Below, in pieces: positions 16,273 through 23,865 of a stretch of 64,000 bases of DNA (within the stretch, counting starts at the first letter, position 1; each line of letters opens with the position of its first letter). The stretch comes from Actinomycetota bacterium (GTDB taxonomy: Bacteria > Actinomycetota > Nitriliruptoria > Nitriliruptorales > Nitriliruptoraceae). Both the position numbers and the translations under genes were made by a program. The notes under the pieces were generated by a model. The model was not told the origin of the DNA, did not search any database, and worked only from the letters and a program-made list of their open reading frames with translations. Location: contig JAHWKY010000028.1 in assembly GCA_019347575.1 (NCBI GenBank), forward strand, positions 1 through 64,000, in the 5' to 3' direction.

Positions 16273-17202
16273 GTGCCGGAGCAACGCACCATCGACACCG
16301 CCGAGCGCCGCGTCGAGGTGAGCCGCCCCGACAAGGTGCTGTTCCCCGACGACGGCATCACCAAGGCGGACCTCGCCGAGTACCACGCCCGGATCGCCGA
16401 GGTCGCCGCGCCGCACCTGCGCGATCGCCCCCTGGCGCTGCGCCGCTTCCCCGACGGCATCGGGGCGGGCGGCTTCTTCCAGAAGGACTGGGACGGGCGG
16501 CCGCCCGAGTGGGTCCGCACGGTCCCGATCGAGCGGGCCGACGGTGAGGAGCTGGACCACGTGATCGCCGGGGATGCCGCGACGCTGGTGTGGCTCGCCG
16601 ACCGCGCGGCCATCGAGCTGCATGGGTGGCTCGCCCGCAGCGACGACCTGCACCATCCCGACCAGCTCGTCGTGGATCTCGATCCATCGGACGACGACAT
16701 CGCCGCGGCTCGGTCGGCGACCCGACGGGTCCGGGACCTGCTCGACGAGCTCGGCCTCGGCGAACGGTGGCTGAAGACCAGCGGCTCGAAGGGCTACCAC
16801 GTGCACGTGCCCCTCGACCGCAGCGCCGACTTCGACACCGTGCGGAGCTTCGCGCGGCGGGCGATGGAGCTGCTGGCTCGCCGCTACCCGGACGAGCTGA
16901 CCACCGAACAGCGCAAGGCCAAGCGAGCGGGGCGGACCTACCTCGACGTGGGTCGCAACGCCTACGGGCAGACCGCCGTCGCGCCCTACACGGTGCGGGC
17001 TCACCGCGGGGCGCCGGTCGCGACACCGATCGATTGGCACGAGCTGGGCGAGACCGACCCCCAGCGCTACACGATCCGCAACCTCTTCCGGCGCCTGGGG
17101 CAGAAGGACGACCCCTGGACCGGCTTCGCCGATCGGGCGCGGTCGCTCACCGACGCCCAGTGCCGGCTCGACGAGCTCCTCGCCGACACCCCGCCCCGCT
17201 GA
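16273..17202 (+). CDS. LigD-type DNA polymerase/primase (archaeo-eukaryotic primase fold)
   Basis: A 309-residue stand-alone LigD polymerase domain, which fills gaps in end-joining repair with a preference for ribonucleotides. Seen directly: VEVSRPDKVLFPDDGITKADL at the N-terminus, RRFPDGIGAGGFFQKD, the catalytic metal-binding VVDLDPSDDD, and the TSGSKGYHVHVPL segment, then the conserved TYLDVGRNAYGQTAVAPYTVRA. All core motifs are intact and length is typical. The GTG is preceded by GAGGAG. It forms an operon with the phosphoesterase gene and converges on the MBL gene. Confidence 0.9.
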   Translation: MPEQRTIDTAERRVEVSRPDKVLFPDDGITKADLAEYHARIAEVAAPHLRDRPLALRRFPDGIGAGGFFQKDWDGRPPEWVRTVPIERADGEELDHVIAGDAATLVWLADRAAIELHGWLARSDDLHHPDQLVVDLDPSDDDIAAARSATRRVRDLLDELGLGERWLKTSGSKGYHVHVPLDRSADFDTVRSFARRAMELLARRYPDELTTEQRKAKRAGRTYLDVGRNAYGQTAVAPYTVRAHRGAPVATPIDWHELGETDPQRYTIRNLFRRLGQKDDPWTGFADRARSLTDAQCRLDELLADTPPR

Positions 17203-17278
17203 CCCCGACGTCCCGCTGTGGGTCGACCTTCGGCTACATGTGGCCACAACCCGACCCGGAGTTGGGGTGGGGCGCCGG

Positions 17279-18079
17279 TCAGGGCGCGTCGCCGATCTCG
17301 AGGTGCATACCGTCGGACGCGGGGATCGCTCGGTCGCACAGCTCGGCCGCGACCTCGACGAGTTCCTCGTGTGGCGGGGCGGTGCGGCCGATCTGGGTGA
17401 GCACGATCCGTCCGACGTCCCACTTGCACACGACGGGCAGCGCCTCGTCGATGCGGATGTGGGTGTGCAGCGAGCGCCGGTACATCGCCCCGTCGAGGAT
17501 GAGCACGTCGGCCCCTTCGGTGTGTCGGCGCAGTTCGTCGGTCAGCTCGGCGACGTCCGACGAGTACACGATGGTCCGCCCCGACCCCGCCGCGATGCGC
17601 CACGCGTAGGTCGGGAACCGCGGCGAGTCCGCGTGGGGCACCTGCACGGGATCCAGCTCCACCGAGCCGACCGTGACGCGCTCGCCCGGTGCGACGTCGA
17701 CGAGGTCGACGTGATCCAGCGCCCGGTAGCGGCCACGCAGCGCGGCGTGCGTGCGCGGGGCGGCGTACACGGGCAGCGGCGGGGCGTCGTGGCGGCGGAG
17801 GTCGCGTAGCCGAGGGACCCCTCCGCTCGCGTCGCGATGGCCGTGCGTCAGCACGACCGCGTCGAGGTCAGCCGCCGTTGGCTCGGCCACCGGTCCCTCA
17901 GCGTGTCGGGTCGCCGTCCGCTCCGGTGCGGATCCGAGCTGCTCGTCGATGTCGCGGGTCGCGTCCACCAGCAGGCGCGTGTCGGCGGTGGTCACGAGCA
18001 GCGAGCTCTCGGTCCGGCGGCTGCGGCCCTCCCCCGGCGTCCCGCCGCTCGCGCCGGTGCCGAGGAAAGTCAGATGCAC
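17279..18079 (-). CDS. MBL-fold metallo-hydrolase (PhnP-like), altered metal motif
   Basis: A 266-residue metallo-beta-lactamase-fold protein resembling PhnP/tRNase Z-like phosphodiesterases: MHLTFLGTGASGGTPG at the N-terminus, LLVDATRDIDEQL, and the metal motif VLTHGHRDASGGVPRL. The last His of HxHxDH is replaced (HGHRDA), while the later YSSDVAELTDEL Asp is present, so one zinc site may be changed. It begins 2 bases downstream of the prs stop, so the two genes are one operon. Substrate is unknown; the prs link hints at phosphoribosyl compounds, as for PhnP. Confidence 0.8.
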   Translation of the reverse strand: MHLTFLGTGASGGTPGEGRSRRTESSLLVTTADTRLLVDATRDIDEQLGSAPERTATRHAEGPVAEPTAADLDAVVLTHGHRDASGGVPRLRDLRRHDAPPLPVYAAPRTHAALRGRYRALDHVDLVDVAPGERVTVGSVELDPVQVPHADSPRFPTYAWRIAAGSGRTIVYSSDVAELTDELRRHTEGADVLILDGAMYRRSLHTHIRIDEALPVVCKWDVGRIVLTQIGRTAPPHEELVEVAAELCDRAIPASDGMHLEIGDAP

Positions 18080-18081
18080 GG

Positions 18082-19026
18082 TCAGTGGAAGGTCTCGAGC
18101 TCGTCGAGACGGCCGCCTGTCTCGAGCCGGCGCACCGTCTCGGCGAGGAGCGGGGCGACGCTGACGACGTCGAGGTCGAGCGCCGACGGGGTGGCGCGTG
18201 CGACGGTGTCGGTGACGACCAGCCTCCGCAGCGGCAGCGCCCCGAGGGTCTCGTCCGCATCGCCCGCGAGCAACGCGTGCGTTGCCACGACGGTCACCTC
18301 CTCGCGGCTGCCGGCGTCGTGCAGCGCGTCGATGGCCGCGGCGATCGTGCCCCCGGTCGAGATCATGTCGTCGACGACGACGGGGTGACGGTCGGCGACG
18401 GCGCCGACGACCTCGCCGGCGCGGACCTCGTCGCCGGCGAGCCGCTCCTTGTTCACGTAGGCCACCGGCAGCTGCAGACGCGTGGCGTAGCCCTGAGCCA
18501 GGTCGATGGCGCCGAGGTCGGGGGCCACGACCACCGCGTCGTCGGGCACGTCGTCGGCCACGGCCTGGGCCAGGTCCGGTACGGCGGTCGCGGACTCCAC
18601 CGCGACGCCCGCCACCGCCTCGAGGTAGCGGGTGTGCGGATCGATGACGATGACGCGCTCGAGCGCGGTCGTGGCGAGCAGGTCGCTGATCACCCGGATG
18701 CTGACCGGTTGCCCCGGCTCGGTCCGGCGGTCCTGGCGGGCGTAGCCCAGGTAGGGCACCAGCGCGATGATGCGCGCCGCCCCACAGCGCGCGGCCGCAT
18801 CCACCAGGAGCAGCAGCTCCACGAGGTTGGCGTCGACCGGCGGACTGGTCGGCTGGAGGATGTGCACGTGCTCGTCGCGCAGATCGGGATCGACCGACAC
18901 CGCGGCCTCCCCGTCGGGGAAGCGCGACACCTCGGTCGCCGTGAGGTCGATGTCGAGCTGCTCTGCGACGGCCGCGGCCAGCGGACGGTTCGCGCTCCCG
19001 GCCAGCAGCCTCACGACGTCACCCAC
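18082..19026 (-). CDS. prs: Ribose-phosphate pyrophosphokinase (PRPP synthetase)
   Basis: A 314-residue enzyme making 5-phosphoribosyl 1-pyrophosphate from ribose 5-phosphate and ATP, the entry to nucleotide, His and Trp synthesis. Signatures: GSANRPLAAAVAEQL with SRFPDGE, the ATP-flexible loop YLGYARQDRRTEPGQ, DPHTRYLEA, and the PRPP-binding loop VVVDDMISTGGTI. The sequence is more divergent than a typical housekeeping actinobacterial Prs (for example KERLAGDEV in place of KxR motifs), so it might be a secondary copy. GTG start; followed by the MBL gene 2 bases later. Confidence 0.88.
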   Translation of the reverse strand: MGDVVRLLAGSANRPLAAAVAEQLDIDLTATEVSRFPDGEAAVSVDPDLRDEHVHILQPTSPPVDANLVELLLLVDAAARCGAARIIALVPYLGYARQDRRTEPGQPVSIRVISDLLATTALERVIVIDPHTRYLEAVAGVAVESATAVPDLAQAVADDVPDDAVVVAPDLGAIDLAQGYATRLQLPVAYVNKERLAGDEVRAGEVVGAVADRHPVVVDDMISTGGTIAAAIDALHDAGSREEVTVVATHALLAGDADETLGALPLRRLVVTDTVARATPSALDLDVVSVAPLLAETVRRLETGGRLDELETFH

Positions 19027-19174
19027 GTCATCGTCGGAGTCCTCCGTCGCCGCGACACCACGCCGACGTTGGCAAGGTGGTGCAGATGGGGCTGACGTCG
19101 GTGGGCGTCGACCCGTACGGATGGCCGCGGGGACCGGGGCGGACCGGCGGACGGTCCGCGTGGTGGATCGCTCG

Positions 19175-19396
19175 CTACGTCGAGGCCTCGGCGCGGCACG
19201 CCCGATCGCCGGGAGTACACGTCCGGGCCGACGCAGCGCGGCTCGCGAGCACGCGACGGAAAAGCCCTGCTGTCGACACCCGCGACCGCGGGTCGGTCTG
19301 GGGCGTCAGGGAACGGGCACGTCGTGCGGCGCTGGCCGTGCGCAGACGGTCCTGACCGACCAGCTGGGCCTGCATCTGGCTCGTGATCGGGTGCAT
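19175..19396 (-). CDS. Small basic protein divergent from the ArsR-family gene
   Basis: A predicted 73-residue protein starting MHPITSQMQAQLVGQDRLRT. It has one of the best ribosome-binding sites here (GAGGAGG, 9 bases before the ATG) and is divergent from the ArsR/DUF5937 regulator, with two palindromes between them. The N-terminal MHP(I/T) plus Gln-rich helix and Arg/Ala-rich continuation resembles short actinobacterial proteins of unknown function. The rest is Arg/Ser-rich with no motif. The start signal and context support it; coding quality toward the C-terminus is less convincing. Confidence 0.5.
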   Translation of the reverse strand: MHPITSQMQAQLVGQDRLRTASAARRARSLTPQTDPRSRVSTAGLFRRVLASRAASARTCTPGDRACRAEAST

Positions 19397-19432
19397 GACA
19401 TGCCTCCTCGTCGCGCTGACGACCCCAGTATT

Positions 19433-19481
19433 TGTAGCTACACTCACGCAATCAACTTATCCGAGGAATACGGGATAAGTT
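19433..19481. promoter_or_regulatory. Divergent promoter region with two palindromes
   Basis: TGTAGCTACA (perfect 10-bp palindrome, 19433-19442) and AACTTATCC-N10-GGATAAGTT (19454-19481) occupy an unusually AT-rich stretch between the small minus-strand gene and the ArsR/DUF5937 gene. ArsR-family repressors bind such AT-rich inverted repeats, so autoregulation and control of the divergent gene are likely. Confidence 0.6.
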
Positions 19482-19513
19482 CGGCTTGGTGCCGTGGAAC
19501 AGGAGGCTTCCCG

Positions 19514-20686
19514 GTGGACGTGACGTTCCGGTTCCCCTCGCCGCGTGCGATCGACCTGATCGGGTTCGCGTGGTCGCCGCTGTTCGAGGCGGTGCTGTCG
19601 CTGCCGGCGGTCGTGCAGCCCAAGCGCACCCCGATGCACCTGCCGTGGGCGCGCCGTTGCCGCGACCTGCCTGCCGACCTGCTCGACGAGATCAACGTCC
19701 TGGCGGCATCGCTGGACTGCTTCATCCCGGGGGTCTTCGAGGTCGGTCTCGCGGGCGAGCGTCCCGCTTTCGCCGACGAGCTCGAGCGGTTCCGTGCCGT
19801 CGATCACGAGCTCGTCGCCTACGAGCTGTCCCTGGCGTTCGGCGGCCGCGGGTGCGGACCGTTCCACGGCAGCGGACCCGGACTCGTCCACGACCCCGAG
19901 TTCCGCCACGAGGTCACCACGGCGGCGGCAGCGATCAGCGCCGAGCAGGAGACGCTGGTCCGCACCGCGCTCGACGACCCGGCGACGATCCGGGAACGGT
20001 TCGCGACGCTGCTGCAGCGGTACTGGGACGAGGCGTTCTCCGAGGAATGGGAACGGCTCCGACCGCGCATCGAGGCCGAGGTGACCGACGGGGCGCGAGC
20101 GCTCGTGACCGGCGGCATCCCAGGCTTGGTCGCCGAGTTGCTACCCGAGGGACGCTGGGACGAGGACGCCGCCGCCATCGTCGTCGACAAGACCTTCGAG
20201 CGCACGTGCGACGTCGCGGATCGGGGCGGGATGCTGTTCGTGCCCACGGTTTACGGCTGGCCCAAGGTGCTGATCGAGCTCGACGACCCGTGGCAGCCGG
20301 CGGTCATCTTCCCGCTGCGAGACCTGCGCCAACCCGAGGTGCCGCTCGCCAGCGACCACGAGGTCGCCGACGGGCTCCGCGCGCTCGGAGACGAGACCCG
20401 GTTGCAGATCACGCGCATGGTCGCCGAGCAGCCGCGCTCGACGAAGGAGCTCGCGCAGCTGCTGGCGCTGTCGGACTCGGCGGTGTCCCGCCACCTCAAG
20501 ATCCTCGCCAACGCCGGCGTGGTCAGCGGTGAGCGGGATGGCTACTTCGTGCTCTACAGCCTGCGCCCCGAACGCATCGGCCAGCTCGGCGGGGCGCTGC
20601 GACGGACCCTCGGCCTCACCCACGCCGTGCCCGGAGACGTGCCGTCCCTGCCGGTGTCGTTGGCCCGGCGGGGCGAGGGCGCCTGA
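19514..20686 (+). CDS. ArsR-family regulator with DUF5937 N-terminal domain
   Basis: A 390-residue transcriptional regulator. GTG at 19514 is chosen from the AGGAGG 8 bases upstream. The N-terminal two thirds is a DUF5937-type domain (DVTFRFPSPRAIDLIGFAWSP, central helical region). The C-terminal part is an ArsR winged helix: DGLRALGDETRLQITRMVAEQP, RSTKELAQLLALSDSAVSRHLKIL (recognition helix) and ANAGVVSGERDGYFVLYSL. There are no obvious metal-binding Cys, so the inducer is probably not a thiophilic metal. It is divergent from a small gene across two palindromes. Confidence 0.82.
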   Translation: MDVTFRFPSPRAIDLIGFAWSPLFEAVLSLPAVVQPKRTPMHLPWARRCRDLPADLLDEINVLAASLDCFIPGVFEVGLAGERPAFADELERFRAVDHELVAYELSLAFGGRGCGPFHGSGPGLVHDPEFRHEVTTAAAAISAEQETLVRTALDDPATIRERFATLLQRYWDEAFSEEWERLRPRIEAEVTDGARALVTGGIPGLVAELLPEGRWDEDAAAIVVDKTFERTCDVADRGGMLFVPTVYGWPKVLIELDDPWQPAVIFPLRDLRQPEVPLASDHEVADGLRALGDETRLQITRMVAEQPRSTKELAQLLALSDSAVSRHLKILANAGVVSGERDGYFVLYSLRPERIGQLGGALRRTLGLTHAVPGDVPSLPVSLARRGEGA

Positions 20687-20728
20687 TCGGGGAGCGTCCG
20701 AGCCGCCCTGTCACGTCCACCGGCCGGA

Positions 20729-20770
20729 GACGGAAACGCGCGTGGATGCGTGTTTCCCGTAGGGCTGACG
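20729..20770. repeat. GACGGAAACGCG hairpin repeat, copy 1
   Basis: 42 bp beginning GACGGAAACGCGCGTGGA and ending with a CGTGTTTCCCGT arm that is nearly complementary to its start, so it forms a hairpin. It recurs 63 bp downstream and lies between the convergent ends of the ArsR-family gene and tRNA-Leu. Confidence 0.75.
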
Positions 20771-20791
20771 TGCTCCGGTCGCGTTCGCGGT

Positions 20792-20832
20792 GACGGAAAC
20801 GCGCGTGGAGGCGTGTTCCCGTCGGACTGACG
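20792..20832. repeat. GACGGAAACGCG hairpin repeat, copy 2
   Basis: 41 bp copy of the element at 20729-20770 with a few substitutions, spaced exactly 63 bp from it. Function unknown; location at converging 3' ends would suit a terminator pair. Confidence 0.75.
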
Positions 20833-20834
20833 GG

Positions 20835-20861
20835 GCGCGGGCGCGCGGGTGGTGGGCGAGA
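20835..20861. repeat. 27-bp direct repeat of the tRNA-Leu 3' end, distal copy
   Basis: Exact copy of 20885-20911, offset by 50 bp. The first part matches sequence just downstream of the tRNA gene and the last 12 bases match the tRNA 3' end (TGGTGGGCGAGA on the plus strand), resembling a short attachment-site-like duplication. Confidence 0.7.
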
Positions 20862-20884
20862 CGGGTTTGGCGCGGCCGCGTGGA

Positions 20885-20911
20885 GCGCGGGCGCGCGGGT
20901 GGTGGGCGAGA
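20885..20911. repeat. 27-bp direct repeat of the tRNA-Leu 3' end, proximal copy
   Basis: The tRNA-overlapping copy of the 27-bp repeat; its right 12 bases are the last 12 nucleotides of tRNA-Leu(CAG). Confidence 0.7.
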
Positions 20912-20986
20912 GAGGACTTGAACCTCCACCCTCTTACGAGGACACGGACCTGAACCGTGCGCGTCTGCCAATTCCGCCACTCGCCC
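20900..20986 (-). tRNA. tRNA-Leu (CAG anticodon)
   Basis: An 87-nt class II tRNA with encoded CCA. The acceptor stem GGGCGAG/CTCGCCC is perfect and the discriminator is A. The anticodon stem CACGG/CCGTG carries loop TTCAGGT, giving anticodon CAG for CUG codons, the preferred Leu codon in this GC-rich genome. The long variable arm (CCTC-GTAA-GAGG) and T loop TTCAAGT confirm tRNA-Leu. Short palindromic repeats follow its 3' end. Confidence 0.95.
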
Positions 20987-21338
20987 CGAGTGGAGCAGCG
21001 AGGCTACCAACCGCCCCTGCCCACCGCCCCGCCGGGCCTGGGCCCCTCGCCGTGAGGTGCACAGAACCGGGCGGAACGCCCCGTATCCCCCCGTCCGCGG
21101 CGGTCGGACCTGTCCGTTCGGGCAAGGAGGGCCCCTGACACCGCTCCGATACCCTCGCGCACGGTTCGCGCGCTGTGCGGACAGGGTGGCGCCGTGCGAC
21201 GTCCCCGGCCCCACCGTCTCCGCCGTCGTCAGACGGGATCGAGGCGGGGGGAAGCTCGCACGGCGCGTGGCCGGGTGCCCTGCGTGGAACGGTCCGGCGT
21301 GGACACCCCGACACGCACGCACCGACAAGGACCCGGCG

Positions 21339-22079
21339 ATGGGAGTGCTGCAGGACTTCGAGCGGCGCCTGGAGGGTGCTGTTGAGGGGTTCTTCGCCCG
21401 CGCCTTCCGTTCGGGACTCCAACCGGTCGAGCTGGCCAAGGCGCTGCAGCGCTACGCCGAGGACAACCAGCACGTGACCGACGCCGGCGTGATCGTCCCC
21501 AACGTCTTCCGCTTCACGCTCTCGCCTAAGGACGTCGAGCGGCTCGAGAGCTTCGGCGCGTCCCTGCGCCGCGAGCTCGCCCAGGTCGTGGCGCGCACGG
21601 CCGACGAGCGCGGCTGGACGTTGCGCGGCCCCGTCCACGTGCTCGTCGAGACCGCTGAGCACGTCAAGTACGGCATGTACGAGCTGACCGGCCGGGTCGA
21701 GGGCTCGCAGGCCCCGGCCTCCTCCGTGGCCCCGGCGCGCCCCGCCGATCACACGCCGTCTCCCGCACCGGAGGCTCCTCCGGCTGCGCCAGGGGACGCG
21801 GCGGCTCACCGCGTCACCCTGCCCGACGGCAGCCACGTCCGGCTCGAGCGTGGCCGCATGACGCTCGGCCGGCTCGCCACCTGCGACGTGACCATCGACG
21901 ACCGCACCGTCTCCCGCGAGCACGCGGCCCTCGTCCGACGCGGGGGCGAGTGGTGGGTCGTCGACCTCGGCTCCACCAACGGCACGGCGGTCAACGGGAC
22001 GCGCGCTGCCGAACAACCCCTGAACCCGGGCGACCGGATCCAGCTCGGAGAGGTCGAGCTCGAGTTCGGGGAGGCCTGA
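21339..22079 (+). CDS. fhaA: FhaA-like DUF3662 plus FHA domain protein
   Basis: A 246-residue cytosolic protein with an N-terminal DUF3662 domain (MGVLQDFERRLEGAVEGFFARAFRSG, residues 1-120), a Pro/Ala-rich linker, and a C-terminal FHA domain (about 160-246) with the phosphothreonine-binding signatures LGR, SREHAAL and DLGSTNGT-NG. In mycobacteria FhaA binds phosphorylated partners of PknB and controls peptidoglycan precursor flipping. Linker is shorter than in mycobacteria. It is the first gene of a six-gene operon; fhaB starts 1 base after its stop. The upstream 350 bases hold the tRNA and no other gene. Confidence 0.92.
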   Translation: MGVLQDFERRLEGAVEGFFARAFRSGLQPVELAKALQRYAEDNQHVTDAGVIVPNVFRFTLSPKDVERLESFGASLRRELAQVVARTADERGWTLRGPVHVLVETAEHVKYGMYELTGRVEGSQAPASSVAPARPADHTPSPAPEAPPAAPGDAAAHRVTLPDGSHVRLERGRMTLGRLATCDVTIDDRTVSREHAALVRRGGEWWVVDLGSTNGTAVNGTRAAEQPLNPGDRIQLGEVELEFGEA

Positions 22080-22080
22080 G

Positions 22081-22554
22081 GTGTCCGACGGTGTCCTCGC
22101 GGTGCTCAAGCTCGTGCTGCTGCTCGCTCTCTACCTGTTCCTCGCCCGCACCGTCCGTGCCGTCGTGACCGACCTCTACGGACCGCGGCCGAAGCGCCGT
22201 TCGAGTGCGGCGTCCCCCCGCCCCGCCGTCGCCGAGGGCTCCGACCGGCCCAAGCCGCGACGTGCCCCCAGGGAGATGGTGGTCCACCCGCCGAACGGCC
22301 GTCCCCAGGTGGTGCCACTCGAGGGGGGAGCGGTCACCCTCGGGCGCAGCAAGACGGTGAACCTCGTGGTGGACGACCGGTTCGTGTCGGACGAGCACGC
22401 CGCCATCGTTCCCGACGGCGACGGCTGGCTCGTCCGCGACCTCGGCTCCACCAACGGGACCTTCCTCAACGGCGCGAAGGTGACCCGCCCCACCCCGCTC
22501 GCCGCGGGTGACCAGCTGCGCATCGGCAAGACCCGCATCGAGGTCCGACGGTGA
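22081..22554 (+). CDS. fhaB: FhaB/FipA-like FHA domain protein with membrane anchor
   Basis: A 157-residue protein: one N-terminal transmembrane segment (residues 6-25, LAVLKLVLLLALYLFLA) followed by a basic linker and a C-terminal FHA domain with LGRSKTVNLVV, SDEHAAI and DLGSTNGTFLNG. It would bind phosphothreonine-bearing proteins at the division site or growing pole. GTG start 1 base after fhaA; its TGA overlaps the GTG of pstP (GTGA). The gene order matches the mycobacterial pknB locus. Confidence 0.92.
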   Translation: MSDGVLAVLKLVLLLALYLFLARTVRAVVTDLYGPRPKRRSSAASPRPAVAEGSDRPKPRRAPREMVVHPPNGRPQVVPLEGGAVTLGRSKTVNLVVDDRFVSDEHAAIVPDGDGWLVRDLGSTNGTFLNGAKVTRPTPLAAGDQLRIGKTRIEVRR

Positions 22555-23852
22555 TCACCTACGACGCCGTCGCGGTCACCGACACCGGCCAGGTGCGCCA
22601 GGCCAACGAGGACGCGTACTTCCTGGGCGACTCCGTCTTCGCTGTGGCCGACGGCATGGGCGGCCACGTCGCGGGCGAGATCGCGTCACGGACGGCACTC
22701 GAGCCGGTCGCCGTGATCGACGGGCGCGTCTTCGCGGATTACGACGAGGCCGCCGATTCGCTGACGGACGCGCTGAAGGACGCCAACGGCGCCGTCGTCG
22801 CACGCGCCATCGAGGAGCCGGAGCTCAAGGGCATGGGCACGACCCTGACCGCGGCGCTCGTCGAGGGTCGGCGCCTTCACATCGCCCACGTCGGTGACTC
22901 CCGCGCCTATCTCATCCGCGGTGGCACGATCGTGCGGATCACCAAGGACCACACCCTGGTGCAGCACTTCATCGACCAGGGTGAGATCACCGAGGAGGAG
23001 GCGGCCCGGCACCCTCAGCGGTCCATAATCACCCGCGCCATCGGGGTGTCTCCGCTGGTCGAGGTCGATCACCACGTCGTCGACCTTGAGGTGGGCGACC
23101 ACGTGCTGCTGTGCTCCGACGGGCTCACCGGACAGGTCGAGGACGGCGAGATCCGCGAGACCATCCTCACCGCCGAGGCCGAGGAGGCGGCGCTCGACGA
23201 GCTCGTCCGCCTCGCCAACGAGCGCGGCGGACCCGACAACATCACCGCGGTGCTCCTGCGCATCGACGAGGAGGGCGCGGCGAACGCTGCCGGTTCGTCG
23301 CAGCGGCAGGTCATCCGCACCATCGACACCGACGCCGACACGCTCGACGAGGACGACTGGGCGGGCAAGTTGCGGCGCATCGGGACCATCGGGAAGGTGG
23401 AGCAAGTGGCGACGCCCGAGACCGAGACGAGGGGGCCGTCGCGCCGTCAGCGCATCGCCGCGATCGTCGTGGTCAGCGCGATCGTCCTCGCCGCGGCAGG
23501 GTTCGGCGGCCGGTGGCTGCTGGCACGCTCGTTCTACGTCGGCGTCGACGAGGGTCAGGTCGTCATCTACCGCGGCGTGCCGAGCTCGGTCGGTCCGTTC
23601 GAGCTGTCGTGGATCGAGGAGCGGACGGAACTCGAGCTCGCGGATGTCGCCCAGTTCAAGCGGGACGACCTCGAGGCTGGGATCGCGGCGACGAGCCTCG
23701 CCGACGCCCGCCTCATCGTCGACAACGTACCGCTGACCGCCGGTGCCAGGGCCGTCACCTCCGATGATCCCGACGCGCGCGAGGGGAGCTCGCCCGACAC
23801 GACACCGACCGGGACGACCTCACCCGACGCCGGCCCGATCGGCGACTCGTGA
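22551..23852 (+). CDS. pstP: PP2C-family Ser/Thr phosphatase
   Basis: A 433-residue membrane phosphatase that reverses PknB signalling. The N-terminal PP2C domain (about 1-240) shows the metal-binding motifs RQANEDAYF, FAVADGMGGHVAGE, HVGDSRAYL, LCSDGLTGQVED and GGPDNITAVLL. A single transmembrane segment follows (about 305-325, IAAIVVVSAIVLAAAGFGGRW), then an extracellular domain of about 100 residues with VVIYRGVPSSVGPFELS, typical of actinobacterial PstP. The start overlaps the fhaB stop. Co-transcription with the kinase couples the opposing activities. Confidence 0.93.
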   Translation: MITYDAVAVTDTGQVRQANEDAYFLGDSVFAVADGMGGHVAGEIASRTALEPVAVIDGRVFADYDEAADSLTDALKDANGAVVARAIEEPELKGMGTTLTAALVEGRRLHIAHVGDSRAYLIRGGTIVRITKDHTLVQHFIDQGEITEEEAARHPQRSIITRAIGVSPLVEVDHHVVDLEVGDHVLLCSDGLTGQVEDGEIRETILTAEAEEAALDELVRLANERGGPDNITAVLLRIDEEGAANAAGSSQRQVIRTIDTDADTLDEDDWAGKLRRIGTIGKVEQVATPETETRGPSRRQRIAAIVVVSAIVLAAAGFGGRWLLARSFYVGVDEGQVVIYRGVPSSVGPFELSWIEERTELELADVAQFKRDDLEAGIAATSLADARLIVDNVPLTAGARAVTSDDPDAREGSSPDTTPTGTTSPDAGPIGDS

Positions 23853-23865
23853 GCCAGGCCAGGTC

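Noticed and set aside
19011-19451. A 146-codon minus-strand frame left of the ArsR-family gene
   Set aside because: It overlaps the better-supported 73-codon frame in another phase and has no ribosome-binding site or recognisable features.
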